From NCBI GenBank assembly GCA_965249815.1, contig CBDFMV010000003.1, positions 806,001 through 870,000 on the forward strand: a stretch of 64,000 bases of DNA, read 5' to 3'. The translations under genes were made by a program, and so were the position numbers. Positions 26,009-37,794 of the stretch are shown here, in pieces; within the stretch, counting starts at the first letter, position 1; every line of letters begins with the position of its first letter. Source of the stretch: JAJAZB01 sp965249815 (lineage in GTDB: Bacteria; Bacteroidota; Bacteroidia; Cytophagales; Spirosomataceae). Under the pieces are notes generated by a model, which had not been told where the DNA came from, did not search any database, and saw only the letters and a program-made list of their open reading frames with translations.

Positions 26009-27298
26009 TCAATAGTGGCACTTGGAGCACTCCAGCCCACCGATATTGGCTACCTTCAGATCTTTGCCGCCTTCTTTTTTGTGAATCTCGACGAGTTTGT
26101 CGTAGTAGGCGTTGCCTTCCGAATTCACGTTGGTCTGGCGGTGGCAGTCGATGCACCAGCCCATCGTCAGCGACGAGCGTTGCTCGACAACCTCCATCGT
26201 CTGAATCTCGCCGTGGCACTGCTGGCACTGAAGCCCGCCCACGTTGACGTGCTGCGCGTGGTTGAAGTAGGCAAAGTCGGGCAGGTTGTGCACCCGGACC
26301 CATTCGATGGGCTGGTCGTTTTCGATGGCCCGGTAGATTTTCTGAATTTCGGGCGACTCCCGCTTGATGGCGTTGTGGCAGTTCATGCAAATGTTGGCCG
26401 ACGGAATGTTGGCCGATTTGCCCTTGTTAACGCCCGTATGGCAGTAGTTGCAGTCGATTTTGTACTGACCCGCGTGGAGTTTGTGTGAGTACGCAATGGG
26501 TTGCTTCGGCGCGTAGCCCTGCGCAATCCCGATGGAATACATGCCGTCGAGGGTAGCCTTGCCGGCCAGCAGCAGGAACAGCAACAGCGCCCCCGTGCGG
26601 AACGACGGGTTAGCGCCCAGCCGTTCGGTTCCTGCCCGCAGGCGTTGCAGCAAAGGAATCCGTTGGGCTTCGGGGGAATCAGCAGGCAAGCTCATCAGGC
26701 GGCTCAACAGCGTGACGATCGTCAGCAAGGCCACCAGCACGAGCACCATCACGATGAGCAACGCCACCAGAATCACGTTGAACAACCCCGACGATTGTTC
26801 GCCGCCACCGACAGAAGCAGTCCCTCCAGCCGGAGCACCTGCGGTGGCACTTGCAGCCGGAGCGGCATTTTCGGCCTTGACGTACGCCAGAATCCCGCGA
26901 ATGTCGTCGTCCGACAAACTGCCGAATGCGGTCATCATCACGGGCTTGTACTGGTTGTAGAGCTGCACGGCGTAAGCATCACCGCTGGCGACCGTGGCAG
27001 CGGGATTTTTAATCCACTTCAGCAGCCACGCTTCATCCCGACGGGTTTCGATGCCCGCCAGGCCGGGGCCAATCAGTTTCTCACCGCTTGTGTTATGGCA
27101 GGAAGCGCAGTTGGTCTGAAACAAGTTCTTGCCTTTTGCGGCATCCCCGCCGCCCGCCGCTGGTGCCGCCGCAGCGGGTGCAGCAGCAGCAGGGGCGGCA
27201 TCCTGGGCGAAACTTTGATTACCACCCAGCCAGGTCACCGCCGACAGCGCCACCGTACCCATCAAACAGTAAAGTGCTTTTTTAAGCATATCTGTCAA
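26009..27298 (-). CDS. actA: Alternative complex III subunit ActA (multiheme cytochrome c, six CxxCH motifs)
   Basis: 429 residues. A signal peptide (LMGTVALSAVTWLGGNQSFAQ) is followed by an Ala/Pro-rich linker and a class I cytochrome c domain with CASCH (about 68-72) and an MMTAF ligand region. An Ala-rich stretch and a transmembrane helix (LFNVILVALLIVMVLVLVALL) follow, then a second hydrophobic segment and the typical pentaheme domain with CNYCH, CMNCH, CQQCH, CIDCH and CSKCH. Six motifs in total are visible. It is the first gene of the act-cox locus, 49 bases after a strong promoter. Confidence 0.94.
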   Translation of the reverse strand: MTDMLKKALYCLMGTVALSAVTWLGGNQSFAQDAAPAAAAPAAAAPAAGGGDAAKGKNLFQTNCASCHNTSGEKLIGPGLAGIETRRDEAWLLKWIKNPAATVASGDAYAVQLYNQYKPVMMTAFGSLSDDDIRGILAYVKAENAAPAASATAGAPAGGTASVGGGEQSSGLFNVILVALLIVMVLVLVALLTIVTLLSRLMSLPADSPEAQRIPLLQRLRAGTERLGANPSFRTGALLLFLLLAGKATLDGMYSIGIAQGYAPKQPIAYSHKLHAGQYKIDCNYCHTGVNKGKSANIPSANICMNCHNAIKRESPEIQKIYRAIENDQPIEWVRVHNLPDFAYFNHAQHVNVGGLQCQQCHGEIQTMEVVEQRSSLTMGWCIDCHRQTNVNSEGNAYYDKLVEIHKKEGGKDLKVANIGGLECSKCHY

Positions 27299-27346
27299 AA
27301 TTTTAGAGACTCAGGTGAATTGCGTTCCGGGCATTTTTTGAGGTCA

Positions 27347-27377
27347 CAAAAGTAACGTTGGAAAATTTTCCGTCAAA
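27347..27377 (-). promoter_or_regulatory. Promoter of the act-cox respiratory locus
   Basis: On the minus strand TTTG (27377-27374), a 19-base spacer and TACTTTTG (27354-27347) match the Bacteroidota primary-sigma promoter exactly. The start site should be near 27340, about 42 bases before the actA ATG. The flanking 27378-27500 is AT-rich and contains no gene. Confidence 0.78.
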
Positions 27378-27506
27378 CAAAGCCGTTTTTATCCGTCTAA
27401 AAAATTCCCCAGCCGCCTGTATTTAAATTTATTCCAAATTATGATTCAGTTTCCCGACGGGTAGCTGACCAACCCGCTGTGGGTCGTCAATGTTTAGGAC
27501 CAAAAT

Positions 27507-27538
27507 AAAAATGCCCCCTTGTGAAAAGGGGGCATTTG
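27507..27538 (-). terminator. Intrinsic terminator after tRNA-Cys
   Basis: AAATGCCCCCTT (27509-27520) pairs perfectly with AAGGGGGCATTT (27526-27537). On the minus strand it runs into TTTTATTTTG. It lies 7 bases after the tRNA-Cys 3' end and insulates the act promoter. Confidence 0.9.
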
Positions 27539-27544
27539 GGGAGG

Positions 27545-27615
27545 AGGTCTCAAGCGGATTCGAACCGCTGTACGAGGTTTTGCAGACCTCTGCCTAGCCA
27601 CTCGGCCATGAGACC
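27545..27615 (-). tRNA. tRNA-Cys (GCA)
   Basis: Minus-strand cloverleaf with acceptor stem GGTCTCA/TGAGACC and discriminator T. The anticodon stem GAGGT/ACCTC encloses CTGCAAA, giving anticodon GCA. The T arm is AGCGGTTCGAATCCGCT. Confidence 0.96.
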
Positions 27616-27621
27616 CGGTAT

Positions 27622-27663
27622 GGGAAGGCGGCGCAAAAATAGGAATTTTCACGCCGCCTTCCC
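27622..27663 (-). terminator. GC-rich hairpin between rpsA and tRNA-Cys
   Basis: GGGAAGGCGGCG (27622-27633) pairs perfectly with CGCCGCCTTCCC (27652-27663) around an AT-rich loop. There is no T run directly after the stem, so it may be an RNA 3'-end stabiliser or a processing stem rather than a simple intrinsic terminator. It lies 9 bases after the rpsA stop. Confidence 0.65.
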
Positions 27664-27671
27664 ACCGATTT

Positions 27672-29471
27672 TTACTCTTCTTTCTTCTTATTCGACTTCC
27701 GGGCACCGCTTTCCATCTGCTCCTTGAGGGCAGAGAGGGCTTCCAGGTCACCGAGGGTCGTCTTCTCCGTAGAAGAAGCGATTTTCTCAACGGTTTTGGC
27801 CGTCTTCTTCCGCTCTTCCTGCACGGCTTCATCTTTGGCATCGTTCCAAACTCTGCTGTGCGAAAGGATGATGCGCCGCTCGTCCTTGAGGAATTCAAGC
27901 ACTTTGAAGTCAAGGTTTTCACCCACTTCGGCCTGCGTACCGTCTTCCTTCTGGAGTTGCTTCACCGGAGCCAGGCCCTCAATGCCGTAGGGCAATTCGA
28001 GCGTCGCCATTTTGTCGTTTTTCGTCAAAACCGTGGCCTTGTGGACCGAACCGGGCGTAAAAACCGTCTCGAAGGTATCCCAGGGGTTTTCTTCGAGTTG
28101 CTTGTGGCCCAGCGCCAGGCGGCGGTTGTCGGCGTCGAGTTCGAGAACCTGCACGTCCATTTTCTCGCCCACTTTCGTGAACTCAGACGGGTGCTTGATC
28201 TTTTTCGTCCACGACAAATCCGACACGTGCACCAGCCCGTCGATACCCTCTTCCAGTTCGAGGAACAGGCCAAAGTTGGTCAGGTTGCGTACTGTACCCG
28301 TATGCTTGGTGCCCACAGCGTATTTGGTCAGTACTTCAGGACGCGTCCAGGGATCTTCGGTGATTTGTTTGATACCCAACGACATCTTGCGGTCGTTGCG
28401 GTCGAGCGTCAGCACGACGGCTTCGATTTCGTCACCTACTTTGAGGAAGTCCTGTGGATTACGCAGGTGCTGCGACCACGACATTTCCGAGACGTGAATC
28501 AGGCCTTCGACGCCCGGCATCACTTCGAGGAACGCGCCGTAATCAGCCACGTTGACGATACGACCCTTCACGCGCGAACCGGGTTGAATCTCCTGCGACA
28601 GTGCTTCCCACGGGTGCGGAGTGAGTTGCTTCATGCCCAGCGAGATGCGTTTCTTGTCTTCGTCGAAGTCCAGAACCACAACCTGCACGCGCTGGTCGAG
28701 CTTGAGCACTTCGGAGGGGTGATTGATGCGACCCCACGAAATATCCGTGATGTGCAACAGACCGTCTACACCACCGAGGTCAATGAACACGCCAAAATTG
28801 GTCATGTTCTTGATGACGCCTTCGAGTACCTGACCCTTTTCAAGGTTGTTCAGTATCTGAGCGCGTTGCTGCTCAAGGTCTTTCTCGATAAGGACTTTGT
28901 GCGAAACCACTACGTTATCATTGGCGTAGTTGATTTTCACCACTTTTACCTCCATTTTCTTCCCTACGAACACGTCAAAATCGCGGATAGGCTTCACGTC
29001 AATTTGCGAACCGGGTAGGAACGCCTCTATGCCGTAAATATCCACAATCAGACCACCTTTGGTGCGACGCTTCACGAAGCCATCGATGACGATGTCTTCG
29101 TCGAGTGCCCGTTGAATGTTATCCCAGGCGGTCATCACTTTCGCTTTCTTACGCGAAAGGATGAGTTGACCATTCAGGTCTTCCTGGTTTTCAACGTATA
29201 CCTCTACTTCTTCGCCTACCTGCAAATCGGGCATATCCCGAAATTCCGATAGGGGAACCATCCCATCAGATTTGAAGCCAATGTTCAGGATCACTTCGCG
29301 GTCGGTAATACCCACCACGGTTCCTTTTACCACTTCCTTCTCGGTCACCTGGGTCAGGGTACCATCGTAAAGGGCCTCAAGTTGAGCACGTTCCTGCTGG
29401 GAGTAGCCACTACCAAAGCCTTTGTTATCGGCTTTATCCCAGTCAAATTCCACAAGTTGTGCTTTCGCCAT
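27672..29471 (-). CDS. rpsA: 30S ribosomal protein S1
   Basis: Helps load mRNA on the 30S subunit, which matters where Shine-Dalgarno sites are weak. 599 residues with six S1 (OB-fold) repeats. Segments include KGTVVGITDREVILNIG, DGFVKRRTKGGLIVDIYGIEAFLPGS, EGVIKNMTNFGVFIDLGG, KGRIVNVADYGAFLEV, TGTVRNLTNFGLFLELEEG and KATVLTKNDKMATLELPYG. The C-terminus is Lys/Glu rich (ARKSNKKKEE). It follows the HNH gene with an overlapping terminator/promoter region between them. Confidence 0.97.
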   Translation of the reverse strand: MAKAQLVEFDWDKADNKGFGSGYSQQERAQLEALYDGTLTQVTEKEVVKGTVVGITDREVILNIGFKSDGMVPLSEFRDMPDLQVGEEVEVYVENQEDLNGQLILSRKKAKVMTAWDNIQRALDEDIVIDGFVKRRTKGGLIVDIYGIEAFLPGSQIDVKPIRDFDVFVGKKMEVKVVKINYANDNVVVSHKVLIEKDLEQQRAQILNNLEKGQVLEGVIKNMTNFGVFIDLGGVDGLLHITDISWGRINHPSEVLKLDQRVQVVVLDFDEDKKRISLGMKQLTPHPWEALSQEIQPGSRVKGRIVNVADYGAFLEVMPGVEGLIHVSEMSWSQHLRNPQDFLKVGDEIEAVVLTLDRNDRKMSLGIKQITEDPWTRPEVLTKYAVGTKHTGTVRNLTNFGLFLELEEGIDGLVHVSDLSWTKKIKHPSEFTKVGEKMDVQVLELDADNRRLALGHKQLEENPWDTFETVFTPGSVHKATVLTKNDKMATLELPYGIEGLAPVKQLQKEDGTQAEVGENLDFKVLEFLKDERRIILSHSRVWNDAKDEAVQEERKKTAKTVEKIASSTEKTTLGDLEALSALKEQMESGARKSNKKKEE

Positions 29472-29531
29472 AAAAAGGTTGTCGCCCTGATTACATCAAT
29501 CCGCCGGGCGTTTCGGATTGAACTTGGTGAA

Positions 29532-29569
29532 ACAAAAAACTCCGTTCGCAAAAACGGAGTGCAAAGGTA
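29532..29569 (-). promoter_or_regulatory. Overlapping terminator (HNH gene) and -7 promoter element (rpsA)
   Basis: On the minus strand TACCTTTG (29569-29562), a good -7 element, is followed at once by ACTCCGTTTTTGCGAACGGAGT (29560-29539) and a T run. The hairpin with T run is an intrinsic terminator for the HNH gene ending at 29589. Transcripts starting from the -7 element would begin near 29555, inside the left arm, and so could not form the full terminator. No clear -33 TTTG is seen. Confidence 0.6.
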
Positions 29570-29588
29570 GCAAGATTCAGGGAAAGCA

Positions 29589-30101
29589 TTACGTCACCTT
29601 TTCCTTTTTCGCGAGAAAAGGCAGCCAGGAAGCATCCACAACGCCGGAGAAGTCACGCAGAAACATGACAAACGAAGGTTTGTACGGTTTCTGAGCAAGC
29701 AACATTCCCGCCTCTTCAGGTGTAAAATCACCCTTGCGCGAATTACAGCGCTTACAAGCAGTAATCAGGTTATCCCAGGAAGTACGCCCACCGCGCGATT
29801 TGGGCATAACATGGTCAAGGGTTAAATCCTCAGAAGTGCTACAGTATTGGCACTCGTGGTTATCGCGCTTGAAGATGTTCTGGCGAGTAAGCATAACGCC
29901 CCGGTAAGGCAGGTACACGTACTTATGCAGCCGTATTACCGAGGGCATTGGAAAGGTTTCCGAAACACTGCGTAGCTTTTCGGTTTCTAATTCCGCGACT
30001 AAATCGGCCTTTTTCAAATAAACCAGCAAAAAGGCTTTGGGCACCGAACAAATGGTGAAAGCACTATGATCCTGATTGAGTACTAATACTTTCCTGCCCA
30101 T
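29589..30101 (-). CDS. HNH endonuclease family protein
   Basis: I chose ATG 30101 (MGRKVLVLNQDHSAFTIC), giving 170 residues; an upstream ATG adds three. The C-terminal half holds an HNH fold: zinc-type cysteines in CQYC and CKRC, and LTLDHVMPKSRGGRTSWDNLITACKRCNSRKGD (about 97-129) with the catalytic His after LD. The N-terminal half is the conserved region of a widespread single-copy Bacteroidota protein of unknown role. It sits between the rRNA operon and rpsA. Confidence 0.88.
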   Translation of the reverse strand: MGRKVLVLNQDHSAFTICSVPKAFLLVYLKKADLVAELETEKLRSVSETFPMPSVIRLHKYVYLPYRGVMLTRQNIFKRDNHECQYCSTSEDLTLDHVMPKSRGGRTSWDNLITACKRCNSRKGDFTPEEAGMLLAQKPYKPSFVMFLRDFSGVVDASWLPFLAKKEKVT

Positions 30102-30185
30102 AATTCTCACGAGTTTTTATGGTTCAGCAAGTTACTGAACAATTTTTCTCGGCAAACGGGTGGGCTGAAAAATAAGTTTGCGTAT

Positions 30186-30227
30186 AAAAAGGGAAAGGCT
30201 CAATTCTGGCGAATTGAGCCTTTCCCT
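30186..30227 (-). terminator. Terminator of the rRNA operon
   Basis: GGGAAAGGCTCAATT (30191-30205) pairs perfectly with AATTGAGCCTTTCCC (30212-30226). On the minus strand it is followed by TTTTTATACG. It lies 16 bases beyond the 5S 3' end. Confidence 0.93.
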
Positions 30228-30242
30228 AACGGCTAATACAAT

Positions 30243-30351
30243 GAGGCGGCTACCTACTTTCCCGGGGGTGAACCCAGTATCATGGGCGTGGGGGGGCTTA
30301 ACGGCTCTGTTCGGAATGGGAAGAGGTGAACACCCCCGCTGTGACCACCTT
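30243..30351 (-). rRNA. rrf: 5S ribosomal RNA
   Basis: The minus strand reads GGTGGTCACAGCGGGGGTG...CCCATTCCGAACAGAGCCGTTAAGC...GGGAAAGTAGGTAGCCGCC. The conserved CCGAACnnnG loop and complementary ends (GGTGG / CCGCC) identify 5S rRNA. The ends are approximate to a few bases. Confidence 0.95.
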
Positions 30352-30422
30352 CAAGGCCTTGAGGCCGGGCTTTCGCCCTTCGTTTTCCCCCAGCGGATAA
30401 GGAGGAAAAGGATTTCTTTTAA

Positions 30423-30446
30423 GGGATTGTGAAAAAAGCAGCACTG
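30423..30446 (-). other. 23S processing stem, 3' arm
   Basis: The stretch beginning GGGATTGTGAAAAAAGCAG (plus strand) is complementary to 33382-33403, with one mismatch over 19 bases. The two arms bracket the 23S gene and would form the RNase III-type stem that releases pre-23S rRNA. Bases 30352-30480 contain no gene. Confidence 0.8.
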
Positions 30447-30482
30447 GCTTGCACGAACTTCATAGAAAAAAAGAGCAACGTT

Positions 30483-33300
<2,818 letters not shown>

Positions 33301-33381
33301 TCTTCTTCTTGATGCTCTACGTGCTCGTGCTCAGTGAAAAAACAGGCTGCCTCTGCCATCGCTGACAAAGACCTACTTTCT

Positions 33382-33403
33382 CTACTGCTTCTTTCACAAT
33401 CCC
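33382..33403 (-). other. 23S processing stem, 5' arm
   Basis: CTACTGCTTCTTTCACAATCCC (plus strand, in two parts: CTACTGCTTC and TTTCACAATCCC) complements 30423-30446. It lies between tRNA-Ala and 23S in the primary transcript. The pair encloses the whole 23S sequence. Confidence 0.8.
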
Positions 33404-33532
33404 TCAAAGAACCTCTTGCTGAGCCACGCCCGGTGGGTTACCCCACCCCGCATCTTTCAGCAATGTCGCTTCCTGATTCACGTTTGAATCCGGCTGCTGT
33501 ACGCTTTCCTCTTTTCTCTCCTGCCGCTCCCG

Positions 33533-33606
33533 TGGAGAATAACGGATTCGAACCGTTGACCCCCTGCTTGCAAAGCAGGTGCTCTAGCCAGCTGAGCTAA
33601 TCCCCC
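33533..33606 (-). tRNA. tRNA-Ala (TGC)
   Basis: Minus-strand cloverleaf with acceptor stem GGGGGAT/ATTCTCC, including two G-U pairs. The anticodon stem CCTGC/GCAGG encloses TTTGCAA, giving anticodon TGC. The T arm is AACGGTTCGAATCCGTT. It is in the 16S-23S spacer, as usual. Confidence 0.96.
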
Positions 33607-33608
33607 TT

Positions 33609-33693
33609 GTTTTACAGTTTGCAGTTCGCAGTTTTCAGTGGGCAGTAAAATTACCCTTCGCCCACTGCTGACTGCCCCCTGCCAACTTCAAAC
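33609..33693. repeat. CAGTT/AACTG word repeat inside the 16S-23S spacer
   Basis: TTACAGTTTGCAGTTCGCAGTTTTCAGTGGGCAGT on the left faces CGCCCACTGCTGACTGCCCCCTGCCAACTTC on the right. The arms form an imperfect hairpin exactly between tRNA-Ile and tRNA-Ala. Its presence in an rRNA operon means it should be transcribed at high level and repeated in other rrn copies if it predates their duplication. Confidence 0.7.
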
Positions 33694-33696
33694 CCG

Positions 33697-33770
33697 TGGG
33701 CCTGCGTGGACTCGAACCACGGACCTCGACATTATCAGTGTCGCGCTCTAACCACCTGAGCTACAAGCCC
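33697..33770 (-). tRNA. tRNA-Ile (GAT)
   Basis: Minus-strand cloverleaf with acceptor stem GGGCTTG/CAGGCCC. The anticodon stem CGACA/TGTCG encloses CTGATAA, giving anticodon GAT. The T arm is CCGTGGTTCGAGTCCACGC. It is the first spacer tRNA after 16S. Confidence 0.96.
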
Positions 33771-33792
33771 GTGATTGGTAGCCCCTGAAAGG

Positions 33793-33823
33793 CCTGGACA
33801 GAAAGCAGTTTCTTTTTTTCTTG
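33793..33823 (-). other. 16S processing stem, 3' arm
   Basis: CCTGGACAGAAAGCAGTTTC followed by a T-rich run (plus strand) is the near-complement of 35463-35494. The two arms bracket the 16S gene and would form the RNase III-type stem that frees pre-16S rRNA. Confidence 0.75.
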
Positions 33824-33846
33824 AAAAAGGCTCCCACACTCACTCC

Positions 33847-35355
<1,509 letters not shown>

Positions 35356-35462
35356 GTAAAGATTGTTTGACTGACTTCTTACTTGTCCTTCGAACAAAGC
35401 AAGGTCAATCCTTGTCTTTGTGAGTGCTTACCTCTTTCCTAAAAGATGCTTCCCTCTTCCCC

Positions 35463-35494
35463 GAAAGAAAAAGGGAAACGCTGCTTCCTGTCCA
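35463..35494 (-). other. 16S processing stem, 5' arm in the rRNA leader
   Basis: The stretch starting GAAAGAAAAAGGGAAACG and ending TTCCTGTCCAG (plus strand) complements 33793-33823. It lies in the roughly 230-base leader between the rRNA promoter and 16S. The rest of the leader holds no gene. Confidence 0.75.
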
Positions 35495-35595
35495 GTCTCT
35501 CAAAGAACTTCTCACCCCCAGTAAACCAGCCGAAACCAGCCCTGAAAGTGTGGTGGCTAACTCGTTTGTCAGCCGTTTCCCGTCGTTTGGGAGTG

Positions 35596-35627
35596 CAAAG
35601 GTAATGCATTCCCCCACCCCTTGTCAA
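35596..35627 (-). promoter_or_regulatory. rrnP: Ribosomal RNA operon promoter
   Basis: On the minus strand TTGACA (35627-35622) is followed by an 18-base GC-rich spacer and TACCTTTG (35603-35596). An AT-rich tract with an eight-T run (minus strand, about 35638-35650) lies just upstream and may act as an UP-like element. The transcript would start near 35589. Confidence 0.8.
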
Positions 35628-35710
35628 GAATCAAGATGAAAAAAAAGAGAAAGTTTTTTGCCATCAGGTCCTTTCTGCTGGCTTTCAAGGGCTTGCAATT
35701 TGAAATTTTT

Positions 35711-36487
35711 TCAGTTGCCTTTCACCGTCTTCACAAATCGCTCAATATCCTGAGCCAATGCGGTAGTGCGACCAAGCATTTTCACAAAGGCACTACCTAT
35801 GATGGCTCCGCTGGCGTGTTCGTTGGCTTTCCGGAAGGTTTCACGGTCCGAAATCCCGAAGCCTACGAGCCGGGGGTTTTTCAGGTTCATGGAAGCGATT
35901 CGCTCGAAGTAGGTTTCCTGCTTGGTGCTGATACCCGTTTTCGTCCCTGTTACGCCCGCTGATGAAACCATGTAAATAAAGCCTTCGGAACGCTCATCGA
36001 TGCGGCGAATGCGCGCCTCGGTTGTTTGGGGGGTAATCAGGAAAATGTTTAGCAGACCGTACTGCTCAAAAACCGCCCTGAATTCCGTTTCGTACACATC
36101 CAGTGGCAGGTCGGGCAGAATCAGGCCATCAACACCGACTTCCCGGCATTTCTGGCAAAACGCTTCCACGCCGTACTGCAACACCGGGTTGAGGTAGCCC
36201 ATCAGTAGCACGGGCATCGTAATCGTTTTCCGCATCCCCACCAGTTGTTCAAAGAGCCGGTTGAGCGTCATGCCGTTTTCGAGGGCCTGCTGGTTGCTTT
36301 TTTGAATGGTTTCGCCGTCGGCGACCGGGTCGGAGAAGGGCATTCCGATTTCAATCAGGTCCACACCGCTTTCCTGAAGGGCGATTAGTACCGGCAGTGT
36401 GTCGTCGGGATGCGGAAAACCCGCCGTGAAGTACACGCTCAGGATGTCGTTGGGTTTGCGCTCAAAAAGCTGGACGATTCGGTTCAT
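35711..36487 (-). CDS. trpA: Tryptophan synthase alpha subunit
   Basis: Cleaves indole-3-glycerol phosphate to indole and glyceraldehyde-3-phosphate. I chose ATG 36487 (MNRIVQLFERKPNDILSVYF), giving 258 residues; the longer frame runs back into trpB in another phase. The catalytic Glu is in DLIEIGMPFSDPVADGETIQ and the conserved loop in DGLILPDLPLDVYE. The phosphate-binding end has LVGFGISDRETFRKAN. It is the last trp gene here and is preceded at once by a terminator-like hairpin. Confidence 0.96.
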   Translation of the reverse strand: MNRIVQLFERKPNDILSVYFTAGFPHPDDTLPVLIALQESGVDLIEIGMPFSDPVADGETIQKSNQQALENGMTLNRLFEQLVGMRKTITMPVLLMGYLNPVLQYGVEAFCQKCREVGVDGLILPDLPLDVYETEFRAVFEQYGLLNIFLITPQTTEARIRRIDERSEGFIYMVSSAGVTGTKTGISTKQETYFERIASMNLKNPRLVGFGISDRETFRKANEHASGAIIGSAFVKMLGRTTALAQDIERFVKTVKGN

Positions 36488-36491
36488 GGCG

Positions 36492-36525
36492 AAAAAAAGG
36501 CCCTCCGGCGCGGGCAGGAGGGCTT
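36492..36525 (-). terminator. Terminator-like hairpin between trpB and trpA
   Basis: On the minus strand AAAGCCCTCC (36525-36516) pairs with GGAGGGCCTT (36508-36499 region) and is followed by a run of seven T's ending four bases before the trpA ATG. It has the full form of an intrinsic terminator placed inside an operon. Either trpA expression is reduced or controlled by read-through, or the stem limits access to the trpA start. Confidence 0.75.
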
Positions 36526-36546
36526 TGGTGGATAAGAGAAAGTTCG

Positions 36547-37737
36547 TTACAAATGCTTCATGTAGGTAGCCAGGTCTTTGTCGCCCCGACCCGACAGGCA
36601 CACCACAACGACCTCATCGGGCCGCGCCCCCAATCGCCCGAGGTGGGCCAGCGCGTGAGCGGTTTCGAGGGCCGGAATGATGCCCTCCAGACGACTCAAT
36701 TCAAAAACGGCTTCCAGCGCCTCGTCGTCGGTGGCGGCGTAGAATTCGCCCCGTCCGCTGGCGAACAGGTGCGCGTGCAACGGCCCGATGCCGGGATAAT
36801 CGAGGCCCGCCGAAAGCGAGTAGGGTTCGGTCACCTGACCATCGTCGGTTTGCATGAGCAGGGTGCGGCTGCCGTGCAGCACGCCCGGTCTGCCGAGTGC
36901 CGTGGTCGCCGCCGAGTGACCGGAATCGATGCCCTTCCCGGCGGCTTCGAGGGCAATGAGCCGAACGGCAGGTTCGTCCAGAAAATGGTAAAACGCTCCC
37001 GCCGCGTTGGAGCCACCGCCCACGCAGGCCAGCACATAGTCGGGATTTTCCCGGCCCGTTTTTTCGAGCAACTGCCACCGGATTTCTTCCGAAATCACCG
37101 ACTGAAACCGCGCCACCATGTCGGGGTACGGGTGCGGCCCGACTACGCTGCCGATGATGTAATGCGTGTCGACGGGGTTGCTGATCCAGTGCCGCATGGC
37201 TTCGTTGGTGGCGTCTTTGAGGGTGCGCGAGCCGCAGGTAGCGGCGCGGACTTCGGCCCCGAGCAGTTTCATGCGGGCCACGTTGGGAGCCTGCCGTTCG
37301 ATGTCGAGTTCACCCATGTACACGATGCACTCAAGGCCCATCAGCGCGCAGACGGTGGCCGTAGCTACGCCGTGCTGGCCGGCTCCGGTTTCGGCCACGA
37401 TGCGCTGTTTGCCAAGCCGCTTGGCCACCAGCACCTGCCCGATCGTGTTGTTGACCTTGTGGGCACCGGTGTGGCAAAGGTCCTCGCGCTTCAGGTAGAT
37501 TTGGGTGCCGTATTTTTCAGAAAGTCGGTTGGCAAAAAACAACGGTGTAGGCCGCCCGACGTAATCGCGCAACAGGGATTGAAATTCCTGCTGAAACGAC
37601 GGTTCGGCGATGATCGCCAGGTAGTTTTCCCGAAGCTCTTCCACATTAGGGTAGAGCATTTCGGGAATAAACGCGCCGCCAAACTGGCCGTAGTAGCCTT
37701 TCTCGCTCACCTGGTAGTACACAGCTTCCTCGGTCAT
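36547..37737 (-). CDS. trpB: Tryptophan synthase beta subunit
   Basis: PLP enzyme that joins indole to serine. 396 residues, full length. The PLP lysine is in KREDLCHTGAHKVNNTIGQ (Lys94). The phosphate-binding CVGGGSNAAGAFYHF and C-terminal LSGRGDKDL segments are intact. The form is the standard trpB1 that pairs with TrpA. It lies between trpF and trpA. Confidence 0.98.
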   Translation of the reverse strand: MTEEAVYYQVSEKGYYGQFGGAFIPEMLYPNVEELRENYLAIIAEPSFQQEFQSLLRDYVGRPTPLFFANRLSEKYGTQIYLKREDLCHTGAHKVNNTIGQVLVAKRLGKQRIVAETGAGQHGVATATVCALMGLECIVYMGELDIERQAPNVARMKLLGAEVRAATCGSRTLKDATNEAMRHWISNPVDTHYIIGSVVGPHPYPDMVARFQSVISEEIRWQLLEKTGRENPDYVLACVGGGSNAAGAFYHFLDEPAVRLIALEAAGKGIDSGHSAATTALGRPGVLHGSRTLLMQTDDGQVTEPYSLSAGLDYPGIGPLHAHLFASGRGEFYAATDDEALEAVFELSRLEGIIPALETAHALAHLGRLGARPDEVVVVCLSGRGDKDLATYMKHL

Positions 37738-37794
37738 GTTTCAAGGTTTTTTGTTTCCGGTTTCTGGAAAGTCAACTGCAAACCGGCAACGCTT

